DNA of 45,294 nt, taken from assembly GCA_022706235.1 (NCBI GenBank), contig JAKJCY010000007.1, forward strand, positions 10,459-55,752, given 5' to 3'. The notes under the pieces are model-generated. The model did not search any database, was not told where the DNA came from, and was given only the letters and a program-made list of their open reading frames with translations. This stretch comes from Candidatus Hydrogenedentota bacterium (GTDB taxonomy: Bacteria; Hydrogenedentota; Hydrogenedentia; Hydrogenedentales; CAITNO01). This document shows positions 1 through 6,751 of the stretch, one piece after another (the first letter of the stretch is position 1; the number at the start of each line of letters is the position of its first letter). The translations under genes and the position numbers were made by a program.

Positions 1-2
1 TG

Positions 3-203
3 GAGCAGGGCAGGGTGAAAGGCGAATACGCGGATGCGGCCTTGCTGGCGAAAACCCTTTTGGCGGGAATGCATGGAGTGATTATGCTGGAAATCACCAT
101 TTCCGGCTATGACCGCGCGCTGATTCACGACCGGGACCGGTCCTTCCCGGAACACCTGGATGCCATGATAGGCGGGCTGATGCATGGCTTACTGAAAGTA
201 TAA
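3..203 (+). CDS. TetR-family transcriptional regulator, C-terminal part only
   Basis: This is the 3' end of a gene cut by the left edge of the window, open in frame 3 from the first bases to a TAA at 201-203. The visible 66 residues contain an amphipathic stretch (AKTLLAGMHGVIMLEI) followed by a helix ending in MIGGLMHGLL. This pattern is typical of the ligand-binding and dimerisation domain of TetR regulators (family knowledge). The DNA-binding helix-turn-helix lies outside the window, so the assignment rests on weak C-terminal similarity. An internal GTG at 15 could be read as a start but has no Shine-Dalgarno sequence. Its orientation toward the aminotransferase operon 400 bp downstream makes local regulation possible but unproven. 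Confidence 0.55.
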   Translation, partial: EQGRVKGEYADAALLAKTLLAGMHGVIMLEITISGYDRALIHDRDRSFPEHLDAMIGGLMHGLLKV

Positions 204-606
204 TGCCTGCCTACTTTTGTGCGCCTGGGCAAGAGGGAAGGATAATGACAGGGGACCCCTTCCCGGATACGGAGATACGATAAGATGGCATTTAGAGAAA
301 GTATTCTGCCTTCTCTCGTTCGCAAATTCTATTTGGGAATGAAATCTCTCTTGGAATTTGATTTCCCTTGTCGCGTCAGTCCGTCTGATGTATTCCGGTG
401 CTCGACCATGGTTACGAAGTGGAACTTCTCGGACAAGTGCGTTCCCAAATGAAATTTGGGAACGATAGAACAAGAGAAAAACCAGACCTGTTGTTTATAT
501 GCATCTATCCCAAAAAGTTCAAGTTGTTACAGCCCCTTCAAATGTATCAAAATAGGCGGCATGCCGCGCATTTAACATCATTACAAGTGTATACGAGAGG
601 AGTACC
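204..606. other. Intergenic region with a three-hairpin repeat
   Basis: No convincing gene lies here; the short open frames on both strands translate repeat sequence. Most of the interval is taken by the structured repeat at 313-476. An AGGAG-type ribosome binding site (about 596-602) precedes the ATG at 607. Confidence 0.6.
313..476. repeat. Three-hairpin intergenic repeat, copy 1
   Basis: Three consecutive hairpins are visible. The first is a degenerate pair around 316-341 (TCGTTCGCAAA with TTTGGGAATGA). The second is GAAGT/ACTTC at 416-429. The third is a perfect 11-bp stem, CGTTCCCAAAT with ATTTGGGAACG, at 440-464 with loop GAA. The same architecture and near-identical stems recur at 25764-25916 beside the sialidase gene. 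The element is non-coding and bounded by CTCT and AGAG-like ends. Copy 1 has a more decayed left hairpin than copy 2. Confidence 0.75.
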
Positions 607-2076
607 ATGTCATACGCCATTACGGAATACCCGGATACGCGGGAAATTTATCGGAAACTCGACGCATTACTGGCCATGCCGACGGTGAGGCTGCGCCAGG
701 AAGCCATGAAAACGTACCTTCAAACCTTGGACAACCGGTGCGCCAAATCCAAAGCGATGATCACGGAAGCCCGGCGGTATATTCCCGGCGGCGTCCAGCA
801 CAACCTGTCCTTCAATTATCCCTTCCCGCTGGTGATAGAACGCGCCGAGGGTCCTTACCTGTACGATTTGGATGGGAATCAGTATATTGACTTCCTTCAG
901 GCGGGCGGTCCGACCGTGTTGGGTTCCAATCCCCCTGCCGTGCTGGAACAAGTAATTGAACTGCTGCGCAAGTCCGGGCCGGTGACGGGGCTGTTTCATG
1001 AGTTTGAACTGAAAATCGCCAAGGAAATCGCGCGCCACATGCCGGCTGTGGAAATGTTTCGCATGCTGGGCAGCGGTACGGAAAGCGTGATGGCGGCGAT
1101 TCGCGTGGCGCGCCTGGCAACCGGCAAGAAATATATTATCAAGATTGGCGGGGCGTATCACGGCTGGTCGGACCAGATGGTTTACAGCCTGAAGATACCC
1201 CGGAGCGGCCGGTTCGAGGCCCACGGTATTCCCCGGGCCTGCGTTAAATATACCACCGAGGCCGCGCCGAACGATCTTGCGGCGCTGGAGAAGCGGCTGT
1301 TCCTGAACCGGTTGCGCGGCGGCACCGCTGCCGTCATCGTGGAACCCGTGGGACCGGAAAGCGGTACACGGCCTGTGGACAGAGACTACAACGCAGGGGT
1401 GCGGCGCCTGTGCGATAAGTACAAGGCCCTGCTGATATTCGATGAGGTGGTCACGGGGTTCCGGATCGGCCTGGGCGGCGCGCAGGGTTACTACGGCGTG
1501 CGGCCGGACTTGACCATCTTTGGCAAGGTGGTCGCGGGCGGCTATCCCTCGGCCGGCGGCGTGGGGGGGAGGCGCGACCTGATCCAGCGTATGGCTGCGG
1601 GACTGGAAAGTGGCAAGAAGCGCGCCTATGTGGGTGGCACCCTCGCCGCGAATCCGCTCAGTGCGGCGGCCGGCTACTTCGCGATTCAGGAAATGGAACG
1701 GACCGACGCGAGCCGCAAGGCGGGACTGGCGGGGGATCGCCTTACCAAGGGACTGAACGATATCCTTCAGCGCCATCACCTGCCCTTTGTCGCCTATAAT
1801 CAGGGTTCCATTTGTCATCTGCAGACGGTGGGCGCCATGTTCATCAAACTCGAATATCTGCGCATATTAAAAGTTTTAAAGGAAATCAAGGTGCGCAAGC
1901 ACGCCATGGAAGAATATGGGGCGGCCTATGCGGCGGAAGGTATCATTACGCTGGCCGGAAGCCGTCTCTATACGAGCATGGCGGACACGGACGAAGTGAT
2001 TGACGACGCTCTGGTCCGCTTCGAACGGGTACTGAGCCAGGCCGAATGGCCGGTAACGGAAGGAACAAACCTATGA
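607..2076 (+). CDS. PLP-dependent class III aminotransferase (glutamate-1-semialdehyde aminomutase type)
   Basis: A 489-residue cytosolic PLP enzyme. Family signatures are clear: GTESVMAAIRVAR for phosphate binding, AYHGWSDQ, FDEVVTGFR with D279 as the expected pyridine-nitrogen aspartate, and PDLTIFGKVVAGGYP with K307 as the expected Schiff-base lysine. The closest familiar enzymes are glutamate-1-semialdehyde 2,1-aminomutases, but there is an extra N-terminal segment of about 50 residues and the gene is not near heme-biosynthesis genes. The ATG at 607 follows an AGGAG site. The stop overlaps the start of the aldolase gene (ATGA, 2073-2076), and an FGGY kinase follows. I infer a role in catabolism of an amino or keto sugar-like compound rather than in tetrapyrrole synthesis; the substrate is unknown. 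Confidence 0.88.
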   Translation: MSYAITEYPDTREIYRKLDALLAMPTVRLRQEAMKTYLQTLDNRCAKSKAMITEARRYIPGGVQHNLSFNYPFPLVIERAEGPYLYDLDGNQYIDFLQAGGPTVLGSNPPAVLEQVIELLRKSGPVTGLFHEFELKIAKEIARHMPAVEMFRMLGSGTESVMAAIRVARLATGKKYIIKIGGAYHGWSDQMVYSLKIPRSGRFEAHGIPRACVKYTTEAAPNDLAALEKRLFLNRLRGGTAAVIVEPVGPESGTRPVDRDYNAGVRRLCDKYKALLIFDEVVTGFRIGLGGAQGYYGVRPDLTIFGKVVAGGYPSAGGVGGRRDLIQRMAAGLESGKKRAYVGGTLAANPLSAAAGYFAIQEMERTDASRKAGLAGDRLTKGLNDILQRHHLPFVAYNQGSICHLQTVGAMFIKLEYLRILKVLKEIKVRKHAMEEYGAAYAAEGIITLAGSRLYTSMADTDEVIDDALVRFERVLSQAEWPVTEGTNL

Positions 2077-2726
2077 ACGATATTGAGCAGGCGAGAAAAG
2101 CGGTTCGCGACATGGGGGTGCGGCTCTTACAGACAGGGCTGGTGGTGGGTACCTGGGGCAATGTAAGCGTACGCGTGGGCGAGAAAGTGGTGATTACCCC
2201 GAGCGGCGCCAATTACGATCTTCTAACCGAAACGGATATGCCGATCATCGATGTGGCAACCGGCGCATTCGAGGGGGCCAAACCTTCCAGTGAAAAGGGC
2301 CTGCATCTGGAAGTCTACCGCCAGCGGAAAGAGATCAACGCCGTGATCCACGTTCATTCCCCGTACACCTCGACGCTGGCTGCGGCGCGCAAGGAGTTAC
2401 CCCCCATTCTGGACGATGTCGCCCAGCTCATCGGGCCCAGCGTGCGCGTAGCCGATTATGCGCTGTCCGGCACGGAGAAGATCGTGCGGAAAACCATGCG
2501 CGCCTTGCGCGGACGCATGGCGGCGCTGATGGCCAACCATGGCGCGATTTGTCTGGGCCGCGACCTGGAAGAAGCGTACCTGTGCTGCCAGGTGTTGGAG
2601 AAAGGATGTAAGGCCTACATCGAAGCGGAATTCCTGGGCGGCGCCAAAGGGATCAACCGTTTTGAGGCCGCCTTGATGCACCAGTTCTTTCTCCGGAAAT
2701 ATTCCAAACAGTGGGAAAAGAAATAG
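2073..2726 (+). CDS. Class II aldolase/adducin family protein
   Basis: A 217-residue protein of the L-fuculose-1-phosphate / L-ribulose-5-phosphate class II aldolase fold, full length for the family. Zinc ligands expected in the family are visible as H93 and H95 (HVHS) and H156 (ANHGA). E74 in PSSEKGLH matches the catalytic acid position. The N-terminal WGNVSVRV stretch matches the phosphate-binding GN(V/I)S motif. The start at 2073 is chosen because it overlaps the upstream stop as ATGA and follows a GGAAGGAA site. Such enzymes cleave or epimerise phosphorylated ketoses. Lying between an aminotransferase and an FGGY kinase, it probably acts on the kinase product. The exact substrate cannot be read from the sequence. 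Confidence 0.9.
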   Translation: MNDIEQARKAVRDMGVRLLQTGLVVGTWGNVSVRVGEKVVITPSGANYDLLTETDMPIIDVATGAFEGAKPSSEKGLHLEVYRQRKEINAVIHVHSPYTSTLAAARKELPPILDDVAQLIGPSVRVADYALSGTEKIVRKTMRALRGRMAALMANHGAICLGRDLEEAYLCCQVLEKGCKAYIEAEFLGGAKGINRFEAALMHQFFLRKYSKQWEKK

Positions 2727-2758
2727 CCTGCGGGCTTTCAGCCAGAAAAGTACTATCC

Positions 2759-4336
2759 ATGAACGATGCCGACAAATATGTGCTGGCGGTTGACCTGGGT
2801 ACTTCCGGGTGCAAGACGGCGCTGGTGTCGAACCACGGCGAGGTGGCGGGATGGACCTTTGAACCGGTAACCACCCGGCTGTTCGGCAAAGGCGGCGCCG
2901 AACAGGAGCCGGAGGACTGGTGGGCGGCGTTTATAAAGACCACGCGCGCACTACTTGAACAGAGCGGCGTCAAGCCCGACACGATCGCGGCCATATGTTG
3001 CAGCACCCAGGGGGAAGGTACGGTTGTCGTGGACCGCGACGGGCAGGCCTTGCGTCCCTGCGTGTTGTGGATGGATACCCGGGGCGCCGAACATCTCCAA
3101 AAAATCACGCGGGGCATAATGAATGTCGCGGGCTATGATGCTTTCAAACTAGCCCGCTGGATACGCCTGACCGGCGGCGCGCCCTCCCTCACCGGGAAAG
3201 ACCCCGCCGCTCACATGCTCCTGATTAAATATGAATATCCGGAGGTGTATGCCGAAACGGCCAAGTTCCTGAACGTGTTGGATTACATGAACCTGCGCCT
3301 GACCGGGCGGTGTGTGGCCAGTTTCGATTCCATCCTTACCTCCTGGGTGACCGATAATCGCGACCCGAATAACATAACGTACAACGAAGCCCTCGTGCGC
3401 GCAAGTGGTGTCGAGCGGGACAAGTTCCCGGAAATAAGGCCCAGCACCGACGTCATCGGAACGCTCCGCAGGGAGGTGGCCGACCAACTCGGGCTGCCGT
3501 ACGATATCCCGGTGGTGGCGGGTGCCGGGGATGTTTCCGCCGCGGCGATAGGCTCGGGTGCTGTGAGCGATGGCGATGTCCATCTGTACCTGGGCACCTC
3601 CTCCTGGATGGCCGCCCATGTGCCCTTCAAGAAGACCGACATTACCACCTCCATCGCGTCGGTGCCCTGCGCCGTTCCGGGACGGTACCTCATGATAGCC
3701 CTTCAGGCGACGGCGGGCGGTAACCTGGCCTTCCTGCGCGATAAGATTCTGTATCACAAGGATGAACTCCTCGCGGAGGAACAGGTGCCTGACGTCTATG
3801 CGATCATGGACCGCATCGCGGCAAAGACGCCGCCGGGCAGCAACGGCGTGATTTTTACCCCCTGGAGTTATGGCGAGCGTTCCCCGGTTGAAGATCACCA
3901 CATACGGGCCGGCATTCACAATCTCTCCCTGGACAATTCCCGGGAAGACATTATCCGCGCTGTATTCGAGGGCGTCGCTTTCAACAACCGGTGGCTCCTC
4001 GCGCCCGTGGAGCGCTTCCTGAAGCAGCGGGTGGACCAGATTACCCTGGTCGGCGGCGGCGCCAATTCAGACGTCTGGTGCCAGATTTTCGCGGATGTCC
4101 TGCAACGTCCCATACGCCAGATGGCCGACCCCATCCAGGTGAATGTGCTCGGCGCGGCCTTTATCGCTTTCATGGGACTACGCCTGGTCCGGCTCGAAGA
4201 CATCCCACGGAGTATCCGGTATAAGGCGCAGTATATCCCCCGCCCGGAACCCCGTGATATCTATGACTTGCAGTTCCGGGAATTCGTGGAACTTTACAAA
4301 AGAAACAAGGCCATTTATCGCCGGCTGAACGAATAA
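2759..4336 (+). CDS. FGGY-family carbohydrate kinase (xylulokinase-like)
   Basis: A 525-residue sugar kinase with the two actin-like ATPase halves of the FGGY family. The N-terminal phosphate loop is VDLGTSGCKTALV. The central segment VVAGAGDVSAAAIG contains D258, the expected catalytic base. The C-terminal adenine-side motif is LVGGGANSDVWCQI. The ATG at 2759 is preferred over an upstream GTG at 2711 because the conserved domain begins within ten residues of it; the Shine-Dalgarno (AGAAAAG) is weak. It follows the aldolase by 32 bp. Family members phosphorylate xylulose, fuculose, rhamnulose, glycerol and similar polyols or ketoses, and the position next to a class II aldolase favours a ketose. 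The specific sugar is not determinable here. Confidence 0.9.
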   Translation: MNDADKYVLAVDLGTSGCKTALVSNHGEVAGWTFEPVTTRLFGKGGAEQEPEDWWAAFIKTTRALLEQSGVKPDTIAAICCSTQGEGTVVVDRDGQALRPCVLWMDTRGAEHLQKITRGIMNVAGYDAFKLARWIRLTGGAPSLTGKDPAAHMLLIKYEYPEVYAETAKFLNVLDYMNLRLTGRCVASFDSILTSWVTDNRDPNNITYNEALVRASGVERDKFPEIRPSTDVIGTLRREVADQLGLPYDIPVVAGAGDVSAAAIGSGAVSDGDVHLYLGTSSWMAAHVPFKKTDITTSIASVPCAVPGRYLMIALQATAGGNLAFLRDKILYHKDELLAEEQVPDVYAIMDRIAAKTPPGSNGVIFTPWSYGERSPVEDHHIRAGIHNLSLDNSREDIIRAVFEGVAFNNRWLLAPVERFLKQRVDQITLVGGGANSDVWCQIFADVLQRPIRQMADPIQVNVLGAAFIAFMGLRLVRLEDIPRSIRYKAQYIPRPEPRDIYDLQFREFVELYKRNKAIYRRLNE

Positions 4337-4338
4337 GA

Positions 4339-4366
4339 TTTTTCAGTTGCCCTGCCAACTGAAAAA
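4339..4366. repeat. Perfect 11-bp inverted repeat after the kinase gene
   Basis: TTTTTCAGTTG (4339-4349) pairs exactly with CAACTGAAAAA (4356-4366) across a 6-nt loop, two bases after the kinase stop. It could end transcription, but the T run is on the 5' side and no T run follows on either strand. It is therefore not a standard intrinsic terminator. Confidence 0.6.
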
Positions 4367-4369
4367 CTT

Positions 4370-4534
4370 TGTTGGACTAAACGCAAGTAAGAAGACTGAG
4401 CAAAAAGGGGACTGACTGCCAAATAGCACATGATTGCTGCATAGAGGCTGCCAGTTCTTGCTGCTATTTGGTTGTCTGTCCCCTTTTTGTGGACACAGAA
4501 AAGAATATCCACGGCGTAGCCGTTTAGTCCAACA
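4370..4534. mobile_element. MITE-like nested inverted-repeat element
   Basis: A 165-bp non-coding element. The outermost arms are a perfect 14-bp inverted repeat, TGTTGGACTAAACG (4370-4383) and CGTTTAGTCCAACA (4521-4534). Inside it, 4402-4428 and 4462-4488 form a second inverted repeat matching at 24 of 27 positions, with an AAAAAGGGGAC edge and a CCAAATAGCA core. There is no transposase. Nested, near-perfect arms without coding capacity are characteristic of miniature transposable elements. Variants of the right-end motif TTYAGTCCA-CAACA also occur near 13295-13310 and 36657-36668. Confidence 0.65.
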
Positions 4535-4709
4535 GATAACCTCTACCGATCACCTCTACCGGGAACATGACGGCGACTACAGTGCCAAGCCCGAAGAAAA
4601 GGTCTTGTTTTAGGAGTGTCTTGCGCTTGGTGCGTCGAAAACTGTGTTATACTTTTAAACTGGGTATAGATTCAGACCATAACGGCAGTGTAGTTCTGGA
4701 GACTATCTT

Positions 4710-4940
4710 GTGGTTGAGATACACCTTTCGCGTTACGCAAGAAGACGGGCTCAGCTCTATGGAATCCCTGAACATGTAATCCTTAACATAGTACGAAGCC
4801 GGGTTTTCTCACCGGGGACAACAACATTTGTTGTCAAAGAAAAATCATTTGCATATCCTTTAAAAATAGTTGTTTTAAGAGAAGAAGCCAAACTTACTAT
4901 TATCACGAATTATCCTCTCAAGAAAGGCACAAGTCAATGA
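4710..4940 (+). CDS. Small basic protein, DUF4258-like; toxin-like partner of DUF2283
   Basis: A 76-residue protein starting at GTG 4710, with N-terminal EIHLSRYARRRAQLYGIP and a C-terminal beta-rich half (LKIVVLREEAKLTIITNYP). The layout of an RRR.Q.YGI helix followed by strands resembles DUF4258/YgiT-like RNase-fold proteins that are found beside DUF2283 genes (recalled from family knowledge, not searched). The stop overlaps the start of the following DUF2283 gene as ATGA, the coupling typical of toxin-antitoxin pairs. An ATG is absent and the ribosome binding site is weak, so the exact start is uncertain. Toxin activity is an inference. Confidence 0.6.
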   Translation: MVEIHLSRYARRRAQLYGIPEHVILNIVRSRVFSPGTTTFVVKEKSFAYPLKIVVLREEAKLTIITNYPLKKGTSQ

Positions 4941-5152
4941 AGGTTTACTATGATGATGAAGTGGATGCCTTGTATATCCAATTCGCGGATGTAAAGCCTG
5001 ATGGGGTGCGAGAACTGACGGAAGGTATCAATTTGGATACAACGGCGGACGAAAAAGTGGTGGGCATTGAATTCCTTAAAGCCTCACAGCGGCTGGATAT
5101 CAAAACGATACTTTCGTATTCACTCAATGTCGAAAAAACAGTCGCTGTATAG
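4937..5152 (+). CDS. DUF2283 domain protein, antitoxin-like
   Basis: A 71-residue acidic protein with the DUF2283 signature: an initial MKVYYDDEVDALYIQF strand pair and a later VVGIEFLKAS segment. It overlaps the preceding gene by four bases (ATGA), so the two are translationally coupled. DUF2283 proteins commonly accompany small DUF4258-like or similar proteins in two-gene modules suspected of being toxin-antitoxin systems. A direct function has not been shown for this one. Confidence 0.75.
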   Translation: MKVYYDDEVDALYIQFADVKPDGVRELTEGINLDTTADEKVVGIEFLKASQRLDIKTILSYSLNVEKTVAV

Positions 5153-5175
5153 TAGCTAATCGCCCAATACGGCCT

Positions 5176-5239
5176 ATCAGGCTGTTAATTACCGAGAGCA
5201 TGCGCCTGATGACGGCTTATTTCACGAGTAAACCGTCAT
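5176..5239. repeat. Two abutting hairpins between DUF2283 genes
   Basis: ATCAGGC (5176-5182) pairs with GCCTGAT (5204-5210), and ATGACGG (5209-5215) pairs with CCGTCAT (5233-5239). The two stems share two bases, so they could be mutually exclusive in RNA. They lie between two DUF2283 genes and may end or modulate transcription; this is only inferred from structure. Confidence 0.4.
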
Positions 5240-5255
5240 ACAAAAGGAAACATCT

Positions 5256-5504
5256 ATGGAAGCGGTAAAGATACTGGATAAAGCAGACCGAATTGACTGG
5301 GAATATGATGAAGAGGCTGATGTACTTTACCTCTCCGTGAACACCCCGACACCAGCCGTGGGCATTGATATCGGCGACAGTATCATCCTGCGCTATGATG
5401 AACCCAATCGAAAAATAACCGGCGTAACAATATTGGGTATGCGTGCACGTCTGCTGCAACGTCTCGAAATGGATGAAAAGAAAAACGGTGCCATAACGGT
5501 TTAA
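5256..5504 (+). CDS. Second DUF2283 domain protein
   Basis: An 82-residue protein with the DUF2283 core DWEYDEEADVLYLSV and ITGVTILGMRAR, preceded by AAAAGGAAA at a good distance from the ATG. It has a longer N-terminus than the copy at 4937-5152 and no small partner gene of its own immediately upstream. It may be an orphan antitoxin or the remnant of a second module. Codon use looks AT-richer than the flanking metabolic genes, in keeping with an accessory origin. Confidence 0.75.
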   Translation: MEAVKILDKADRIDWEYDEEADVLYLSVNTPTPAVGIDIGDSIILRYDEPNRKITGVTILGMRARLLQRLEMDEKKNGAITV

Positions 5505-5673
5505 AGTTAAACGACGATGGTTTCAAGAGTGTTATATGCTTGTTGATTATTTTAGGATATATTAAATATATAAATATGAAAATAAATAATTTATAATAGA
5601 TCACCATTTTGAGTTTTCGCTGTTACCAAACGGCAAGGTTCATGGGTGGGTTGATATGAAAGGAAGTTGATCT

Positions 5674-6672
5674 ATGGGAACCGAGATTAAAACGTGGCAG
5701 ATCATTGATGGCAGGTTAACAGTTATAGACACTACCCTCAAGGACGCAGGCAGAACGGAACCGTACGACTTGGAGCCATGGCTTGCGTCCAACCCGGAAA
5801 TCATCGGAACAGACGTGATGATCATAGGCCGGCAGGTCATGACAAAATCCGGTCCGATTGACCTTCTCGGAGTGGACCGGTCAGGTAATACTGTAATCAT
5901 TGAGATCAAACGGGCTGAACTTCCGCGCGAGACATTGGCACAGGCAATCGACTATGCTTCGAACGTGGCAGAGTGGACGATAGAGCGTCTCAGCGAAATA
6001 TGCACCAAATATAGTAATCGGGCGTTTGAGGAGGCATTCGCTGAGTCTTTCCCGGATGCTGATATGGAAAACCTCAACGTTAACAGCACGCAGCGAATTG
6101 TGCTTGTCGGTTTCTCAATCACGTCCTCGCTTGAACGAATGATTGAATGGTTGTCAGACTCTTATGGAGTAAACGTGAACGCCGTAGTCCTCAGCTACGT
6201 GAAAACGAAGGGAGGAGAAGAGTTGCTGACCAAGACATCGGTGATCTCAGAAGAGATGGAAGAGGAACGTCGCAGGAACAAGAAGAAGTTCGAGATACCA
6301 ATGTCGGATGAACCTGGGGAACATAATCCCACTTCACTGAAAAAACATCTGCTGGACTATCTTGGACGGGACAAAGTCACCAATCAGCGGATGCGTGAAA
6401 TCATTTTTCCCGCTTTGTTGAGGACAAAGGTTCTGACTCGCGACCAAGTTAAAAAGGCGTTTGTAGATTTTGACTCCAAATACGATGAGAGCAAGGTTGG
6501 ACACTACCTGACCCTTGTTTCTTCACAGATGGGAATGACAAAGAACGACTTTCTCCGTCAGGTTGTCGCGTACGAGTATCCACGTCACCATTGGGAAAAG
6601 GACAACTTCTCCATAAGGGAGCAGTATCGCGATCTTGTAAAAGAAGTCCTGACAGAGCTCGGAAAGAGATGA
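5674..6672 (+). CDS. NucS-like PD-(D/E)XK nuclease-domain protein
   Basis: A 332-residue protein with a good AAGGAAG ribosome binding site. Residues 1-110 resemble the DUF91/NucS endonuclease domain: D63 in PIDLLGVDRSGN, then E77 and K79 in VIIEIKRAEL, then Q90 in LAQAIDYAS. These match the D, E-x-K and Q positions of the PD-(D/E)XK active site. Residues 190-332 are charged and mostly helical with no domain I can name. In actinobacteria and archaea NucS acts in mismatch cleavage, but this architecture is not the classical one. A DNA-directed repair or defence nuclease is the best inference. It converges with the GH51 gene and sits next to toxin-antitoxin-like genes and a MITE. Confidence 0.7.
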   Translation: MGTEIKTWQIIDGRLTVIDTTLKDAGRTEPYDLEPWLASNPEIIGTDVMIIGRQVMTKSGPIDLLGVDRSGNTVIIEIKRAELPRETLAQAIDYASNVAEWTIERLSEICTKYSNRAFEEAFAESFPDADMENLNVNSTQRIVLVGFSITSSLERMIEWLSDSYGVNVNAVVLSYVKTKGGEELLTKTSVISEEMEEERRRNKKKFEIPMSDEPGEHNPTSLKKHLLDYLGRDKVTNQRMREIIFPALLRTKVLTRDQVKKAFVDFDSKYDESKVGHYLTLVSSQMGMTKNDFLRQVVAYEYPRHHWEKDNFSIREQYRDLVKEVLTELGKR

Positions 6673-6751
6673 TGAAAACAAGGGCAGCTAATACGGCGTC
6701 CCGTTACGCTTCTCGATACTGTCTTTTATGCTATTGTGTAAGTCGGGAGTG

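Noticed and set aside
189-473. Reverse-strand open frame upstream of the aminotransferase
   Set aside because: It mainly translates the three-hairpin repeat and has no protein-like features.
667-1818. Antisense open frame opposite the aminotransferase
   Set aside because: Same reason; rich in His, Arg and Gln with no motif. Similar frames opposite the GH2, symporter, sialidase and fucosidase genes were rejected too.
4339-4366. Hairpin after the FGGY kinase as an intrinsic terminator
   Set aside because: The stem is perfect, but there is no T run after it on either strand, so I list it only as an inverted repeat.
5176-5239. Possible small riboswitch between the DUF2283 genes
   Set aside because: Only two short stems with no conserved ligand-binding core; kept as hairpins.
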